Notes: generated by a model from the sequence alone, not told the origin. A DNA stretch of 64,000 nucleotides from CADEED01 sp963839685 (GCA_963839685.1 CAWIVS010000011.1:868001-932000); one strand, 5' to 3'. Numbered from the stretch's first letter, positions 17,924 through 27,706 are shown. Program-made: numbers and translations.

Positions 17924-18640
17924 CTAGCCGTATTCGTCCGATCCCTGCACCCAGATGAACGACTGAATATCGATCATGTCGCGGGGCCGCAGCGCTCGCT
18001 GATCGCGCCGGACTCGCGCAGCGAATTCCAGCAGGTTTCCGTAGGTCTCCCAGTTCGGCTTCGATGTGTATTGCAGATCGAAGCCGTACTCGCGCGCCGC
18101 GGAGCGCGTCACCACTGGCTTGAAGAAAATGTGCGTCTGCGGCTGCGCAATGAAGCCGAAGACGGTCGCCAACGGCCACGTGAGCACGCGCGTCTGCCGG
18201 CGTGGCAGCCCGGCCACCACGTCGATCCACTGCTTGAACCGAAGCTCCGCATTTTCACTGCCGTGAAGGAAGGCATACAGGCCTTCTGCGAAGTCTCTCG
18301 CCCCTGCGGCGCTCTTGATGGCGTCACGCAGCGCCATTTTCTCGAACGAGAACATCATGCTGTGTCTCGATTGCTGCTCGACGCGCACGGCGCGGCGTGC
18401 CGCCTCGGCGAACTCACCTCTGCGAAGCAACGCACGAAATTCAACATGGCCAAGCGAACGCTCCCATCGCTCATGCGAGTGCCATTTGTAATCGCGTTCG
18501 GACTCGAGGTAGTCAGGATCGCGAAAGCCGCCGGGAAAGAACTCCAGGAATTTTCGCTGGCAGGCCAGGGCTAACCCGCTGGCACTCCGGCTCGGCGAGG
18601 AGGTCCTGGAACGGCGGCCTGAAACGAGATTGGTGTCCAT
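17924..18640 (-). CDS. Conserved hypothetical protein
   Basis: 238 residues with no family I can name. The middle is well formed (FLEFFPGGFRDPDYLESERD, then YKWHSHERWERSLG, and LYAFLHGSENAELRFKQWID) and ends with RDMIDIQSFIWVQGSDEYG. The first 25 residues are Ser/Arg-rich and unconvincing, so the real start may be internal or the gene may be 5'-truncated. It lies between two gene remnants, so its intactness is uncertain. Confidence 0.5.
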   Translation of the reverse strand: MDTNLVSGRRSRTSSPSRSASGLALACQRKFLEFFPGGFRDPDYLESERDYKWHSHERWERSLGHVEFRALLRRGEFAEAARRAVRVEQQSRHSMMFSFEKMALRDAIKSAAGARDFAEGLYAFLHGSENAELRFKQWIDVVAGLPRRQTRVLTWPLATVFGFIAQPQTHIFFKPVVTRSAAREYGFDLQYTSKPNWETYGNLLEFAARVRRDQRALRPRDMIDIQSFIWVQGSDEYG

Positions 18641-18749
18641 GACGATCTCCGCCCACGCGGCATGCTCCGCGATGACGAGATATCACCAGGCTGCTTTTCT
18701 GCGTAGTGCGTGCAGGCGTGGACGGGTGTAGCCGCAGCTCCATCTGGAG

Positions 18750-19160
18750 CGTAGGTCCGGGGGAACGGTGCCGGAAGACATGGTCGCGCAGCGGCTCTCA
18801 AGAGACGTTCGCTGGCTCGTGGTGGCTGCTCCTTCCTATCTCGAACGCCGCGGTACGCCGGCGCATCCCAATGACCTTCTGAATCACCGCTGCATCCGGC
18901 TTCGCATCGGCGATGAGCGCATCTATCGATGGGAGTTCGAGCGCGGTTCCGAGAAGCTGGAAGTGAACGTTCCGGGTTCGCTCGTCGTCGACCAAGGCAC
19001 CGTCGGGCTGGCCGCGGCGAAGGACGGCGCCGGGCTCATGTACGTTTGTGATCCGATGGTGCGCGAGCTTGTCGATCAGGGACTACTGCAAACAGTGCTG
19101 GACGACTGGGCGCCCATGGGTCCGGGATTTCACGTGTACTACTCCAATCACGCCCTTCCA
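18750..19160 (+). pseudogene. LysR-type regulator, truncated at both ends
   Basis: The readable part is the effector-binding domain: GTVPEDMVAQRLSRDVRWLV, then APSYLERRGTPAHPNDLLNH, CIRLRIGDERIYRWEFERG, VDQGTVGLAAAKDGAGLMYV and FHVYYSNH. The DNA-binding half is absent (an in-frame TAG lies at 18729) and the last about 25 residues are replaced by unrelated sequence at about 19160. It is a remnant. Confidence 0.72.
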
Positions 19161-19367
19161 CTCCGGCTCGGTCCGTTGCTGGCCCAACATGGCCATGATG
19201 GGGTGGCACAGGTTGCAGCCCCGCGGAAGTTCGGCGCGGCCCTCATCCAGCGGTAACGACGCCGGACCCGGAGTGGGGAATGGCGATTGGCTGTAGACCG
19301 GAGCGCCGGGCAACGCAAATATCAGGCCGCCGAGCAGGAGCAACAGAAGAGGCGATGAAAAACGCAT
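19160..19367 (-). pseudogene. Cytochrome c, N-terminal remnant
   Basis: On the minus strand from the ATG at 19367: signal peptide MRFSSPLLLLLLGGLIFALP up to SQ, then DEGRAELPRGCNLCHPIMAM with a heme-binding CNLCH, then LGQQRTEPEWKG. Beyond that the sequence is the reverse strand of the LysR remnant, so the 3' half, including the distal Met ligand region, is missing. The two remnants meet head-on at about 19160. Confidence 0.6.
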
Positions 19368-19535
19368 GGAGTGGGGTGTCATGCCAGACGGGGCGCACAT
19401 GCTGCCATGGCCGAAGCCTTCAGCGCGCAACCGCGTCTGTGACTTGGATCACCGCCGTAAATTTACGCAACGCGCCGTCGCTTGTTGCCTGAGCAATTGC
19501 GCGTGCATCCAGCGTTTGTTCAGACTGGCCCAACC

Positions 19536-19891
19536 ATGACAAAAGTTTCTGATCACGACGCCTACATTGAGGCGGCTCCGCAAGAGCTACGCCCCCTGCC
19601 GCTTAGATTGCGTGTCCAGCTCGCACGAGCTCTGCCTGGCGCCGAGGAAGTCATCGCCCACAACATGCCGGGATTCAGGATTGGAAAATCCATCGTTGCG
19701 GGATATGCGGCGTTCAGCAGGCAATGTGGCGTCTACCTGTTGCCCTCCGCCATCGAGTCTTGTGCTGACGACATTGCCGCGGCGGGGCTGAAGGCTACCA
19801 AGACGGGCGTGACCTTTCGCCGAGCAAGCCAATCCCTGACAAGCTCATCAAAAAACTCGCGCTGGCTTCCAGAAAGGTTCAAGTTCCCTGA
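19536..19891 (+). pseudogene. DUF1801 domain protein (frameshifted)
   Basis: The start YIEAAPQELRPLPLRLRVQL and EEVIAHNMPGFRIGKSIVAG followed by YAAFSRQCGVYLLP are typical of DUF1801 (YdhG/YjbR-like fold). The frame breaks near 19817. Adding one T to GACCTTTCGCC restores FSPSKPIPDKLIKKLALASR and a stop at 19891, giving about 118 residues. As printed, the frame runs on into the next gene, making an artificial fusion. Function unknown. Confidence 0.72.
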
Positions 19892-19970
19892 GGCTTCCGA
19901 TCCGGCAACGTCCTATTCTCTTTTATTCATGCTCGGGCGCCCGCCGCGAATCTCATACTGGAGCGCACAC

Positions 19971-21292
19971 GTGAAGCATGAAGTGTCGAGAAACGATCGC
20001 AGATTCGACCGGCGCGCTTTCGTCCTAACAACCTTGTGCGCGGCCGTCTCTGCTCGGCTCGCTCATCCGGCGGTCAAGCGGCCCCCCCGGATCTTGCTGC
20101 GCTCAGGCTGGCAGACTGAGAACATCGGCGACATCGCGCACACGCCCGGGCTTCTCGCCATTCTCGAGAAGCATATTCCCGACGCGGAAGTCACCTATTG
20201 GCCGCACTATCACTATCTGCCGGCCGAAGAAGTGGCCATGCTGAAGCGCCGCTTTCCCAAGCTTCACATCGAAGAAGGCAGGCTCGACGCGCAAGGTCAG
20301 CCGCCCGACAATATCGCGGCCGCGATGGACGCGGCGGATTTCTTTCTGCACGGCTCAGGCCCGGCGACCATCGGCTGGCGTGAATGTGCGGCCTTTCGCA
20401 AGCGGACGGGCAGGCCTTTCGGTGTTTATGGCGTCACCTACGGTCTATACGGCACGCCGGAGAAGGCCACGCTCAACGATGCGAGCTTTGTCTATTTTCG
20501 GGATTCGGTGTCGCTCGCACTCGCCAGGAGGGAAGGCGTCCGTGCACCGAAGATGGCGTTTGGCCCCGACGCCGTCTTCGCCCTTGACGTGCAGGACGAG
20601 GCTCGCGCCGCCGCGTATCTCGACAGCGCTGGCCTTGAAGACGGGCAGTTCGTGGTCTGCCTCCCGAAGCAGCGCTATACGCCCTCCTGGCTGCACAAGG
20701 AAAAAGGGCGGCCGTTCGACGAGGCCAAACACGCGCGCAACGAGGAGATGAAGGAACACGACCACGCGCCACTGCGCGAAGCAATCACGGCGATCACGCG
20801 CCAAACCAGCATGCGCGTGCTCATCGGCCACGAAGACGAGACGGAGCTGAAGATAGGCAAAGACTGGGTTTACGACAAGCTGCCCGCCGATGTGAAATCG
20901 AAAGTAGTTTGGCGAGACTCGCTGTGGCTCGTGGACGAGGCGATGAGCATCTACCGCCGATCCGCGGGAATGGTCTCGCTCGAGATGCACAGCCCCATCA
21001 TGTGTATTCCCAAAGTGTTCCCGCGATCGTTTGCCGCTGGGCTGAGCAGAGCAGCAAAGGAATCATGTGGCGCGACATCGGCCTGGGCGACTGGCTCTTC
21101 GATTTCGACAACGAGGACGAGGTCCGGCGGATGCCAGCCGCCGCCCTGGCGCTTGCGCGTAACCCTGAGGCCGCCAAGGCGTCCGCCGAAAAAGCGAAAG
21201 CCTATGTCAACCAGTGCTTCTCGGAGTCGATGAGCGTGTTGAAGGCAACTTTAGAGCGCCAGGTTCGCGAAACGTCCAGACGTGAGGACTAA
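19971..21292 (+). pseudogene. Polysaccharide pyruvyl transferase family protein (frameshifted near the 3' end)
   Basis: GTG start with GGAG 7 bp upstream. The N-terminus DRRFDRRAFVLTTLCAAVS is Tat-like. Then come pyruvyltransferase landmarks: ILLRSGWQTENIGDIAHTPG, FFLHGSGPATIGWRE, FGVYGVTYGLYG, FVYFRDSVSLALARREGV, FGPDAVFALD and MVSLEMHSPIMC. Adding one G near 21016 joins this to GVPAIVCRWAEQSSKGIMWR and ALARNPEAAKASAEKAKAYV. Relatives such as CsaB and WcaK add pyruvate ketals to surface glycans. A periplasmic location would be unusual and is inferred only from the leader. Confidence 0.75.
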
Positions 21293-21303
21293 GACAGCCA
21301 GTC

Positions 21304-21332
21304 GGCGCCGGCAGGCCATTCCTGCCGGCGCC
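21304..21332. terminator. Bidirectional terminator hairpin
   Basis: GGCGCCGGCAGG (21304-21315) and its exact reverse complement (21321-21332) enclose a 5-nt loop. The 12-bp GC-rich stem lies between two convergent genes (stop at 21292 and stop at 21358). The following T-rich tract is weak, so termination efficiency is uncertain. Confidence 0.7.
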
Positions 21333-21357
21333 AATTCATTGGCAAAGCGCGTCGTCC

Positions 21358-22597
21358 CTATTGATAGACGCGGATGTAGTCGACGTACATCCGCTGCGGG
21401 AACACGCTGCTGCCATCGGGGTTGCCGGGCCAGTTGCCACCCACGGCCACGTTGAGGATCAGGAAGAATGGATGGTCGAACACCCAGTTGCCATAGCCCT
21501 GCACCTGGGACCGCGTCACGCTGTAGAACTGCACGCCATCGACGAACCACCGCACGCTCGTGGAATTCCACTCCATCGCGTACACGTGGTAATTGGCATC
21601 GACTCGCTCGTTGAGGTAATGCGTGCCGGCGAAGGGCGTGTTGCCCGAGTAGTTCGGGCCGTGCATGGCGCCATGCGTGATGTTGGGCTCGAAACCCACG
21701 TGCTCCATGATGTCGAGCTCGCCACAGGACGGCCAGCCGACTGTGCCGATGTCGTTGCCCAGCATCCAGAACGCGGGCCAGATGCCCTGCGTCTGCGGCA
21801 GTTTCAGCCGCGCTTCGATGCGGCCGTACTGGAAGGTGCGCTTGCCGGACGTGTTCATGCGCGACGACGTGTATTCGCAACGGCCATACCAGCAGTTGTA
21901 GTTGCCCGGGTTGTCACGACGGGCTTCCAGCACCAGCACGTTGCTGCCTGCCTGCGAATCGAACTGGATGAAGCGCGTTGTTGCCGGCCGTGTAATACTC
22001 GCGTTCGTTGTTGCCCCAGCCGTGGCCGCCGACCTCGTGATTCCAGGTGGCGGTATTGATGCTGTTGAAGTCGTCGCTCCACACCAGGCTCGGGCCGCCG
22101 GCCGACACCACTTCGATCCAGTTGAAGTTCCATCCCGCGGTCTGCGCGAACACCCCCAGGTTGTAGGTGCCGGCATTGAGCGTGACCGTGCGCGACACCG
22201 TCGTCCAGTTCTGCCAGCCGCCCGTCGCGGGAATCGCGAAATTTCCGAGCTGAATGGTGCCGGCGTTCAGGTCCACCGAAGCCGTCGCGCCGCCCGGACT
22301 GGCCACACGGAGCCGTATGGTGTAGCTGCCGGTCGTCGGGACATTGAGGCCGTTGAATGCCAGCCATTCGCCTTGGGCGATCCAACCGACGTTGCAGCCG
22401 CCGCCAGCGTCGGTCGTTCCCTGAATATCCACGTTGACGTTGACATTGTTCGTGCACGCGCCGCCCGAGTTGCCCGCGGTGGTGTCGTACGCGTTGTTGA
22501 AGCTCTCTGCCTGATAGATCACCGCGTGCGCGCTGGCCGAGACGAGCAGGAAGGTGATGGCACAGGCGAACCGGAGTCTGCTGGATGTCCTTTTCAT
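21358..22597 (-). pseudogene. Secreted GH16 beta-glucanase with N-terminal CBM6-like module (frameshifted)
   Basis: Signal peptide to SAHA (about residue 25), then a CBM6/35-like domain (VIYQAESFNNAYD, WIAQGEWLAFNGLNV, SYTIRLRVASPGG, IEVVSAGG), then the GH16 domain: WNHEVGGHGWGNNEREYYT, RIEARLKLPQTQGIWPAFWM, the catalytic block GELDIMEHVG, YAMEWNSTSVRWFVDG and MYVDYIRVYQ. The break is at about 21975, between YYTAGNNA and FIQFDSQAG. Restored length is about 413 residues. Predicted endo-1,3- or 1,3-1,4-beta-glucanase. Confidence 0.85.
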
Positions 22598-22704
22598 AAA
22601 ATCCCTCTGAAGGTTGTTAGCGATCCTTACTCCATTGACATGGCAGTCCCCGGTTGCGGTTTAGCTCACGGGCACACCGACGTCTATCCGTGAAGGCCAC
22701 CTGT

Positions 22705-23430
22705 TCAGAACCTGATCTCGAACTGGAGAAGTGCGCCGCCGTCCGTGGGAGTGAACGTCAATGACATCCCCGACGTTTCCGGCAGAAACGCGCGCGTCGC
22801 GAACGACGAAAAAAAAGTGCCGAGCGCGAAACCTGCGAGCACGTCCGAGGGAAAGTGTCGTCCGCCTTCCACTCTTGCCCAGCCAGTACCGAACATGACG
22901 ACGTCGATGCCCACGCCCGCCGTGCGACGCCAGGCCGTACTCATTGGGATGAATTCAAGATTGAACTTGGCGAGCTGGCCGTGAACGGCTGACGCCGACG
23001 CGTGACCGGACGGAAAATTCTTGCGATCGTATTCATCGGGTCGCTCGCGGGCCGTTGCGTCTTTAAGCCAGTTGGTGGCAGCACCGTTGCCGTGATCGCC
23101 GCCACTTCCACCGCAGCGCCCCTTGCCTTGTTGATGAGCCAGTCACCAGGCTCATCGCCTCCCGGCGTGGCGAGAAGCGTGACCAGCCAGGCAGCCGTCG
23201 AGGCGGATCGCAGGCTGTCACTCCAGTCCTGCGCGTTGTCCTGCGAGCCGAACAGCGGCATGTGCTCGCGGGCCCAATCCGACGTACGCTGATCGAGGTC
23301 ATCGATCTGAAGCGCTGCTGCTGCGGCTCAACGGAGCCCACACCCATGGATCTGTGGCGGCGCTTTGCGCCGCTTCCCGCACGCGAGTCCAGCCCGGCTG
23401 ACTCGCCGCAGTGCGTCTTTGCTTTTCCAT
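22705..23430 (-). pseudogene. PAP2 family phosphatase (at least two frameshifts)
   Basis: Pieces in three frames read in order as one protein: QPGWTRVREAAQSAATDPWV, LDQRTSDWAREHMPLFGSQD, LLATPGGDEPGDWLINKARG, WLKDATARERPDEYDRKNFP followed by SGHASASA (the PAP2 signature), WARVEGGRHFPSDVLAGFAL and LLQFEIRF. Breaks lie near 23330 and 23088. The PAP2 catalytic residues (KX6RP, PSGH, and the later R...H...D) are all present. The N-terminal signal region is not recognisable. Confidence 0.65.
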
Positions 23431-23459
23431 GGATCGCACAGCTAGGTCGATCGGCGCAA

Positions 23460-23656
23460 TGACCATTGAGTCGGCGCCGATCGCCATGGAACCCGTCGGC
23501 TCGATCACACGCGTCGGATTCTTCGTCGATCATGAGCTGGGTACCTACGAAGTCCCGGTGCACATGGACATGCCCCATCAGGACGTGGCGTTGGCGAACA
23601 GGCCGGAAGCTGGTGGATACGGCCAGCCCTCAGTGAGCGGCGTATGGAATGCCTAG
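23460..23656 (+). pseudogene. Possible remnant of a molybdopterin-binding xanthine dehydrogenase-type subunit
   Basis: A short stretch, VDHELGTYEVPVHMDMPHQD, resembles the segment near the C-terminus of aldehyde oxidase/xanthine dehydrogenase large subunits (usually D-L-x-x-Y-x-V-P-V-H-A-D-I-P). Nothing before or after it is convincing. If correct, this is a tiny fragment of a protein of more than 700 residues. Between its end and the next start (23657-23906) I see no gene. Confidence 0.3.
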
Positions 23657-23906
23657 GCCAAAGTAGGACGACAGTGCGCCCTGCACATAGCCTGTGGCGC
23701 GGACACCTCACACTTTTGCACGTGTTGCGCGTTGTTCAGACTCGTTCGTTCACTGTGACTCAGGAGCTGCCATTTTTCACCGAGCCGCTTCCTTCAGCCC
23801 GCAAGTCAACTCCCACGCGTTGAAGCGCCATCGGGCAATAGCACAGTGCGAACCGCCATGCTTTGCTAGTCACCGTCCTTTCCATTCCCATCCGCCGGAG
23901 GTGACC

Positions 23907-24287
23907 GTGCAAACTTCGACACCTGCTGATCCCACATTTCCCGAGAGCGGCGATGGTTTCTCGCGGCCGGCTTCGCGGACAGCTGAAATGGGCGAGGGAG
24001 CCTCCGCTGCGATCGATGACAAGCGCGAGGCGTTCTCGCGTGGACTTGCCTCTGCCGCATCCACGCTCCACTCGAAAGCCGAAGACCTGCCCGGCGGAGA
24101 GAACGTGGCCAGGGCTGCGCACAGTGCCGCAGAAGCGATGGAAAAGGCGGCCGATTATGTGCGCGGTCAAGATTTGAAGGGCATGGTTTCCGACGTCCAG
24201 CAAATCGTAAAAAGGAATCCAGCCGTAGTCTTGCTCGGGGCGGTCGCGTTGGGCTTCCTGCTTGCGCGTTCATTCTCGAGGCACTGA
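23907..24287 (+). CDS. yqjD: DUF883 family membrane-anchored ribosome-associated-type protein (YqjD/ElaB-like)
   Basis: 126 residues. GTG start chosen because GGAG lies 6 bp upstream. A long helical N-terminal region (AIDDKREAFSRGLASAASTL, then VARAAHSAAEAMEKAADYVR) precedes the C-terminal membrane anchor (VKRNPAVVLLGAVALGFLLA) and basic tail, the DUF883 plan. The order DUF883, DUF1469 and DUF3618 reproduces the enterobacterial yqjD-yqjE-yqjK locus of stationary-phase membrane proteins. Confidence 0.82.
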   Translation: MQTSTPADPTFPESGDGFSRPASRTAEMGEGASAAIDDKREAFSRGLASAASTLHSKAEDLPGGENVARAAHSAAEAMEKAADYVRGQDLKGMVSDVQQIVKRNPAVVLLGAVALGFLLARSFSRH

Positions 24288-24301
24288 GGTCAGGCTATCC
24301 C

Positions 24302-24685
24302 ATGGCCACGGCCGCCCGCCCCATTTCCGCAGTCCTGCATGACATCGTAGGCAACCTGCAGGACATCGTGCGTTCCGAATTGCGGCTGGCGAGGACCGAG
24401 CTCGGCGATGAGCTGGCAAAGTCGCGCACCGCCGCAGTGCTGCTCGTCGTGGGGGCGCTCATGCTGTCCTTCAGCGTGGTGTTCCTCCTGCTGGCCATCG
24501 TTTATGCGTTGAGTGCCGTCATGCCCGGATGGGCGGCGGCGTTGATAGTCGGGGTGGGCGTGGGCGTGGGCGCGGCGCTGTGTTTCGGCCTCGGGATGAA
24601 AAAGCTCAGGGCGGTTCGCGCGGTTCCGAAAACCGCAGCCAGCGTGCAGGAGAACATCGAATGGGCAAAACAACTGACGAAATAG
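24302..24685 (+). CDS. yqjE: YqjE/phage-holin-family (DUF1469) membrane protein
   Basis: 127 residues. An amphipathic N-terminal helix (LQDIVRSELRLARTELGDEL) precedes two close transmembrane segments (AVLLVVGALMLSFSVVFLLL and a Gly/Ala/Val-rich second one), as in YqjE. It starts 14 bp after the DUF883 gene and overlaps the next gene by 25 bp, so the three are one operon. Confidence 0.85.
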   Translation: MATAARPISAVLHDIVGNLQDIVRSELRLARTELGDELAKSRTAAVLLVVGALMLSFSVVFLLLAIVYALSAVMPGWAAALIVGVGVGVGAALCFGLGMKKLRAVRAVPKTAASVQENIEWAKQLTK

Positions 24686-24876
24686 CGACCGACATCGATC
24701 AGACGCGCGAAGAACTCAAGGCGAACCTGGAGGAGCTGGAGACGAGAGTGAAGGCAGTCACCGACTGGCGCGGCCAATTCCGGAAACATCCGGCCCCAAT
24801 GGTCATCGCCGCGCTCGTGGGGGGAGCTGTACTGTCGGCGATGATCGGAAAACGCTCACCGTCTCGTGAAGTTTGA
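24661..24876 (+). CDS. DUF3618 family small membrane protein
   Basis: 71 residues. IATDIDQTREELKANLEELE is the DUF3618 signature helix, and HPAPMVIAALVGGAVLSAMI is the single membrane segment before a basic end. It starts inside the yqjE-like gene. In this position enterobacteria have YqjK. Predicted envelope-stress or membrane-homeostasis accessory protein. Confidence 0.83.
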   Translation: MGKTTDEIATDIDQTREELKANLEELETRVKAVTDWRGQFRKHPAPMVIAALVGGAVLSAMIGKRSPSREV

Positions 24877-24905
24877 GTCAGCGCGCGGTCCGTTCTCCTG
24901 GACGC

Positions 24906-26174
24906 CTACGGGACACGCCGCGATGGCCGCGTCTCGCGCATGGCGAAGAACACTGGCAGTACGCACAGCGCAACCACGGCAATCATGAAGCCCGGGATCT
25001 CGTCTCGGCCCGTGCCAACGACCAATACCTGGGCCAGGTAAGGCGTCAGACCTCCGAAAATCGCCGTCGCGGTGGTCGCGCCCAGAGCCAGGCCGGTTAT
25101 GCGCGCTTCTCCGGTGAACTGTTCAGCAGTTGCCACGGCGCCGACCGCACTGACGGCTCCTGCAACCAGCGCCATGGCTATTGCCGCGAACAGCACCGTG
25201 CCGGTCGATCCGGACGCCATCAGCGAGAACATCAGGATCGGCAGCAACACGCTGAGCGCGGTGATCGCCAGCAAAACAGGCCTCCTCCCGACCCGATCAG
25301 AAAGATGTCCGATAAAAGGAGTGACCAGGATCACGGCCACGGCTGCGATGGTGGAAAGCCACAGCGCCTCAGCCTCGCCGGTCGATCCGACGGAAGTAAT
25401 GAAGGCCGGGACGTAGCTGATCCCCACGTAGTACGTGATGGATCCCAGGGCCGAGATCGCGAAGCCGCGCGCGACGCCCCGACGCTGCTCCGACAGCGCG
25501 TGAAACAGTGGATTACGCGGGACGGTGCCCGCCGCGACCTGCCGTTCAAAATCGGGAGACTCGTTCATGCTGGACCGGGCGATCCAGACCAGGCCGGCGA
25601 GTGCAGCGCCGACGAAGAAGGGAATGCGCCAGCCCCACGATTCGAGATCGGCGTTGGACATCGAGCTCACGGTGAGGGCCGACACGCCCACCGCCAGCAT
25701 CGCTCCCACCTCGCTTGCCGCAGCTGCCAGCGATGCAATGAGACCGCGGCGGGAATCGGGAGCGCTTTCCAGCAGATAGGCGACGACGCCCGTGTATTCC
25801 CCGCCTACCGAAAAACCCATCACGCATCGAAGCGTGATGAGCAGCCACGCAGCGAGTGGACCGATCTGCGCCTCCGTGGGAAGCAGCGCCGTCAACAGCA
25901 TGGCCGCGGACATGACCGCCATCGACAGGAGCAACATCGGGCGGCGTCCGCGGCGGTCGCCGATGTGCCCGAAGAAGACGGCTCCGACCGGGCGCATCAG
26001 GTAGGCCACGGCAAATCCGCCCAGTGCGACAACCAGCGATTCGTCACCGCCACCAAAAAATACGCGCGACAGCACCGTTGAGAAATACAGATATAGGGTG
26101 AAGTCGTACCACTCGACCACCGTCGAGAACGCGGCGATGACAATCGAGCGCCGATGTATGGCTCGTGGTCTCAC
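24906..26174 (-). CDS. MFS transporter, metabolite:H+ symporter (MHS) type
   Basis: 422 residues, about twelve membrane segments. The first segment, TVVEWYDFTLYLYFST, and FFGHIGDRRGRRPMLLLS with the later FIGHLSDRVGRRPVLLA are the MHS-family loop motifs, as in ShiA, ProP and KgtP. Substrate is probably a carboxylate or compatible solute but cannot be assigned. Its ATG overlaps the stop of the DNA ligase gene upstream, so they are co-transcribed. Confidence 0.87.
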   Translation of the reverse strand: MRPRAIHRRSIVIAAFSTVVEWYDFTLYLYFSTVLSRVFFGGGDESLVVALGGFAVAYLMRPVGAVFFGHIGDRRGRRPMLLLSMAVMSAAMLLTALLPTEAQIGPLAAWLLITLRCVMGFSVGGEYTGVVAYLLESAPDSRRGLIASLAAAASEVGAMLAVGVSALTVSSMSNADLESWGWRIPFFVGAALAGLVWIARSSMNESPDFERQVAAGTVPRNPLFHALSEQRRGVARGFAISALGSITYYVGISYVPAFITSVGSTGEAEALWLSTIAAVAVILVTPFIGHLSDRVGRRPVLLAITALSVLLPILMFSLMASGSTGTVLFAAIAMALVAGAVSAVGAVATAEQFTGEARITGLALGATTATAIFGGLTPYLAQVLVVGTGRDEIPGFMIAVVALCVLPVFFAMRETRPSRRVP

Positions 26175-27706
26175 TGCGCCGAGAAGATCTTACGGACTGT
26201 CTCCATCGTATCCGCTTCCTCGACGCGCTTGTCGGCTCGATAGCGTTTTACGCGTGCCAGCCTCAGCGCCAGCCCGCCCGGATAACGCGGACTGGACTGG
26301 AGATCGCTGAACGCGATCTCGACGACGATTTCCGGCCTAACGTACACCGTCCACTGATCCCGATGGGACTCGCGCGCCTGGAACTCGCGTGTCTGCCACT
26401 CGAGCATTTCGTCTGTCATCCCTTTGAAGGTCTTGCCGAGCATCACGTACTGCTGAGTGGCGCTGTCAAAAGCGCCGAGATGCAGGTTCGACAGTTTTCC
26501 CTGGCGGCGGCCGTGACCCCATTCCGCCGCGAGCACCACGAGATCGAGCGTGTGCGCGCGCTTTATCTTGAGCCAGCTCGCGCCGCGGTTGCCAGCCTCG
26601 TAGGGAGCATCCAGCGACTTGGCCATCAGGCCCTCGTGTCCCTGCGCCACGGCTTCGTCATAAAACGCGGTCGCCGCGTCACTGGATCGCGTGACCAGCC
26701 GGGGGATCAATTGCGCCGCGGGCACAACCTCCGAAAGGACGGCGAAGCGTTCGCGTGCCGGACGCTCGGCGCAGCTGATTTCGTCGCGCCGCAGGCAATC
26801 GAAGTAGAACGCACGCATCGGTAACTCCTGCTGCAGCAGGGCAACGTCCAGCTTGCGACCGAAGCGTCGCATCGTGGTCTGGAAAGCGTGGGGTCGGCCG
26901 CTTGACGCGTACGCAATGGCCTCGCCATCGAGCACCAGCTGGTCCGCGGGCAGCGCGCGAATCTCGTCGGCGATTTCCGGAATCGCGGACGTCACGTCAT
27001 TGAGGTTGCGCGTGAAAATGCGCACCAGACTGCCCTGCTTGTGCACCTGGATGCGGGCGCCATCCATCTTCCATTCGAATGCCACGTCACCTGCAAGAAT
27101 CTCGAGCGCCTCGTCGACGTCATTCGCAACTTGCGCGAGCATTGGCGCGATGGGCGACATCACCTGGAGCTGGAAACGCTGCAATCCCGGGGCGCCTGCT
27201 TCAAGCCCCACACGCGCGATGGCGCCGAGATTGCTCTCATACATGGCGGCACGCCGCACTTCTGTGAGTGGCACGCCGAGAGTCTTCGATATCGCGTCGA
27301 GCATGACGCCCATGAGCGCCCCTTGCCGCAGCTCGCCCACCAGCAGCCGCACCAGAAACTCCTGCTCCTCGCCGGTTGCGCGCCCGAACAGCGTCCGCAA
27401 CGCAGTCGCGCGCCGCGCACTCGAGCCGCTGCCGCGGATCGCCGCCAGCTCGCCGAGCAGGCGATCGACTTCGATGACCTGAAGGCTTGGTGTGCTCGCT
27501 GCCTCCGGCGCACAGGCACGCAGCGCCGATGGACCGATGCCGATGCGTCCCTGGCGGATTTCGCCTGACAGGTACAGAACGGCGATCTCGAGTTCCTCGG
27601 CATTCATGGCTCGCAGGCAATCGGCGAGCAGGCGAGTCTTGACGGATCGCGCCGCCGTCGCGGCCACTTGCCGGGACGTCGCGACCACGTTGGCGAGCAG
27701 AGTCAT
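26171..27706 (-). CDS. ATP-dependent DNA ligase
   Basis: 511 residues. N-terminal DNA-binding domain (LYLSGEIRQGRIGIGPSAL), nucleotidyltransferase core with motif I FEWKMDGARIQVHKQG (adenylated Lys about residue 213), VLDGEAIAY (motif III), FDCL, EGLMAKSLDAPYEAGNRGAS (motif IV) and WLKIKR (motif V), then an OB domain. This is the single-chain archaeal/mycobacterial LigB-like type and lacks LigD primase or nuclease domains. It would supplement the NAD-dependent ligase in repair. The neighbour is an MFS transporter, so context gives no clue. Confidence 0.92.
   Translation of the reverse strand: MTLLANVVATSRQVAATAARSVKTRLLADCLRAMNAEELEIAVLYLSGEIRQGRIGIGPSALRACAPEAASTPSLQVIEVDRLLGELAAIRGSGSSARRATALRTLFGRATGEEQEFLVRLLVGELRQGALMGVMLDAISKTLGVPLTEVRRAAMYESNLGAIARVGLEAGAPGLQRFQLQVMSPIAPMLAQVANDVDEALEILAGDVAFEWKMDGARIQVHKQGSLVRIFTRNLNDVTSAIPEIADEIRALPADQLVLDGEAIAYASSGRPHAFQTTMRRFGRKLDVALLQQELPMRAFYFDCLRRDEISCAERPARERFAVLSEVVPAAQLIPRLVTRSSDAATAFYDEAVAQGHEGLMAKSLDAPYEAGNRGASWLKIKRAHTLDLVVLAAEWGHGRRQGKLSNLHLGAFDSATQQYVMLGKTFKGMTDEMLEWQTREFQARESHRDQWTVYVRPEIVVEIAFSDLQSSPRYPGGLALRLARVKRYRADKRVEEADTMETVRKIFSAQ

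Noticed and set aside
23657..23906. Possible C-terminal tail of an outer-membrane protein on the minus strand (GYVQGALSSYFGLGIPYAAH)
   Set aside because: Only about 20 residues look protein-like, no upstream part can be followed, and no family could be named.
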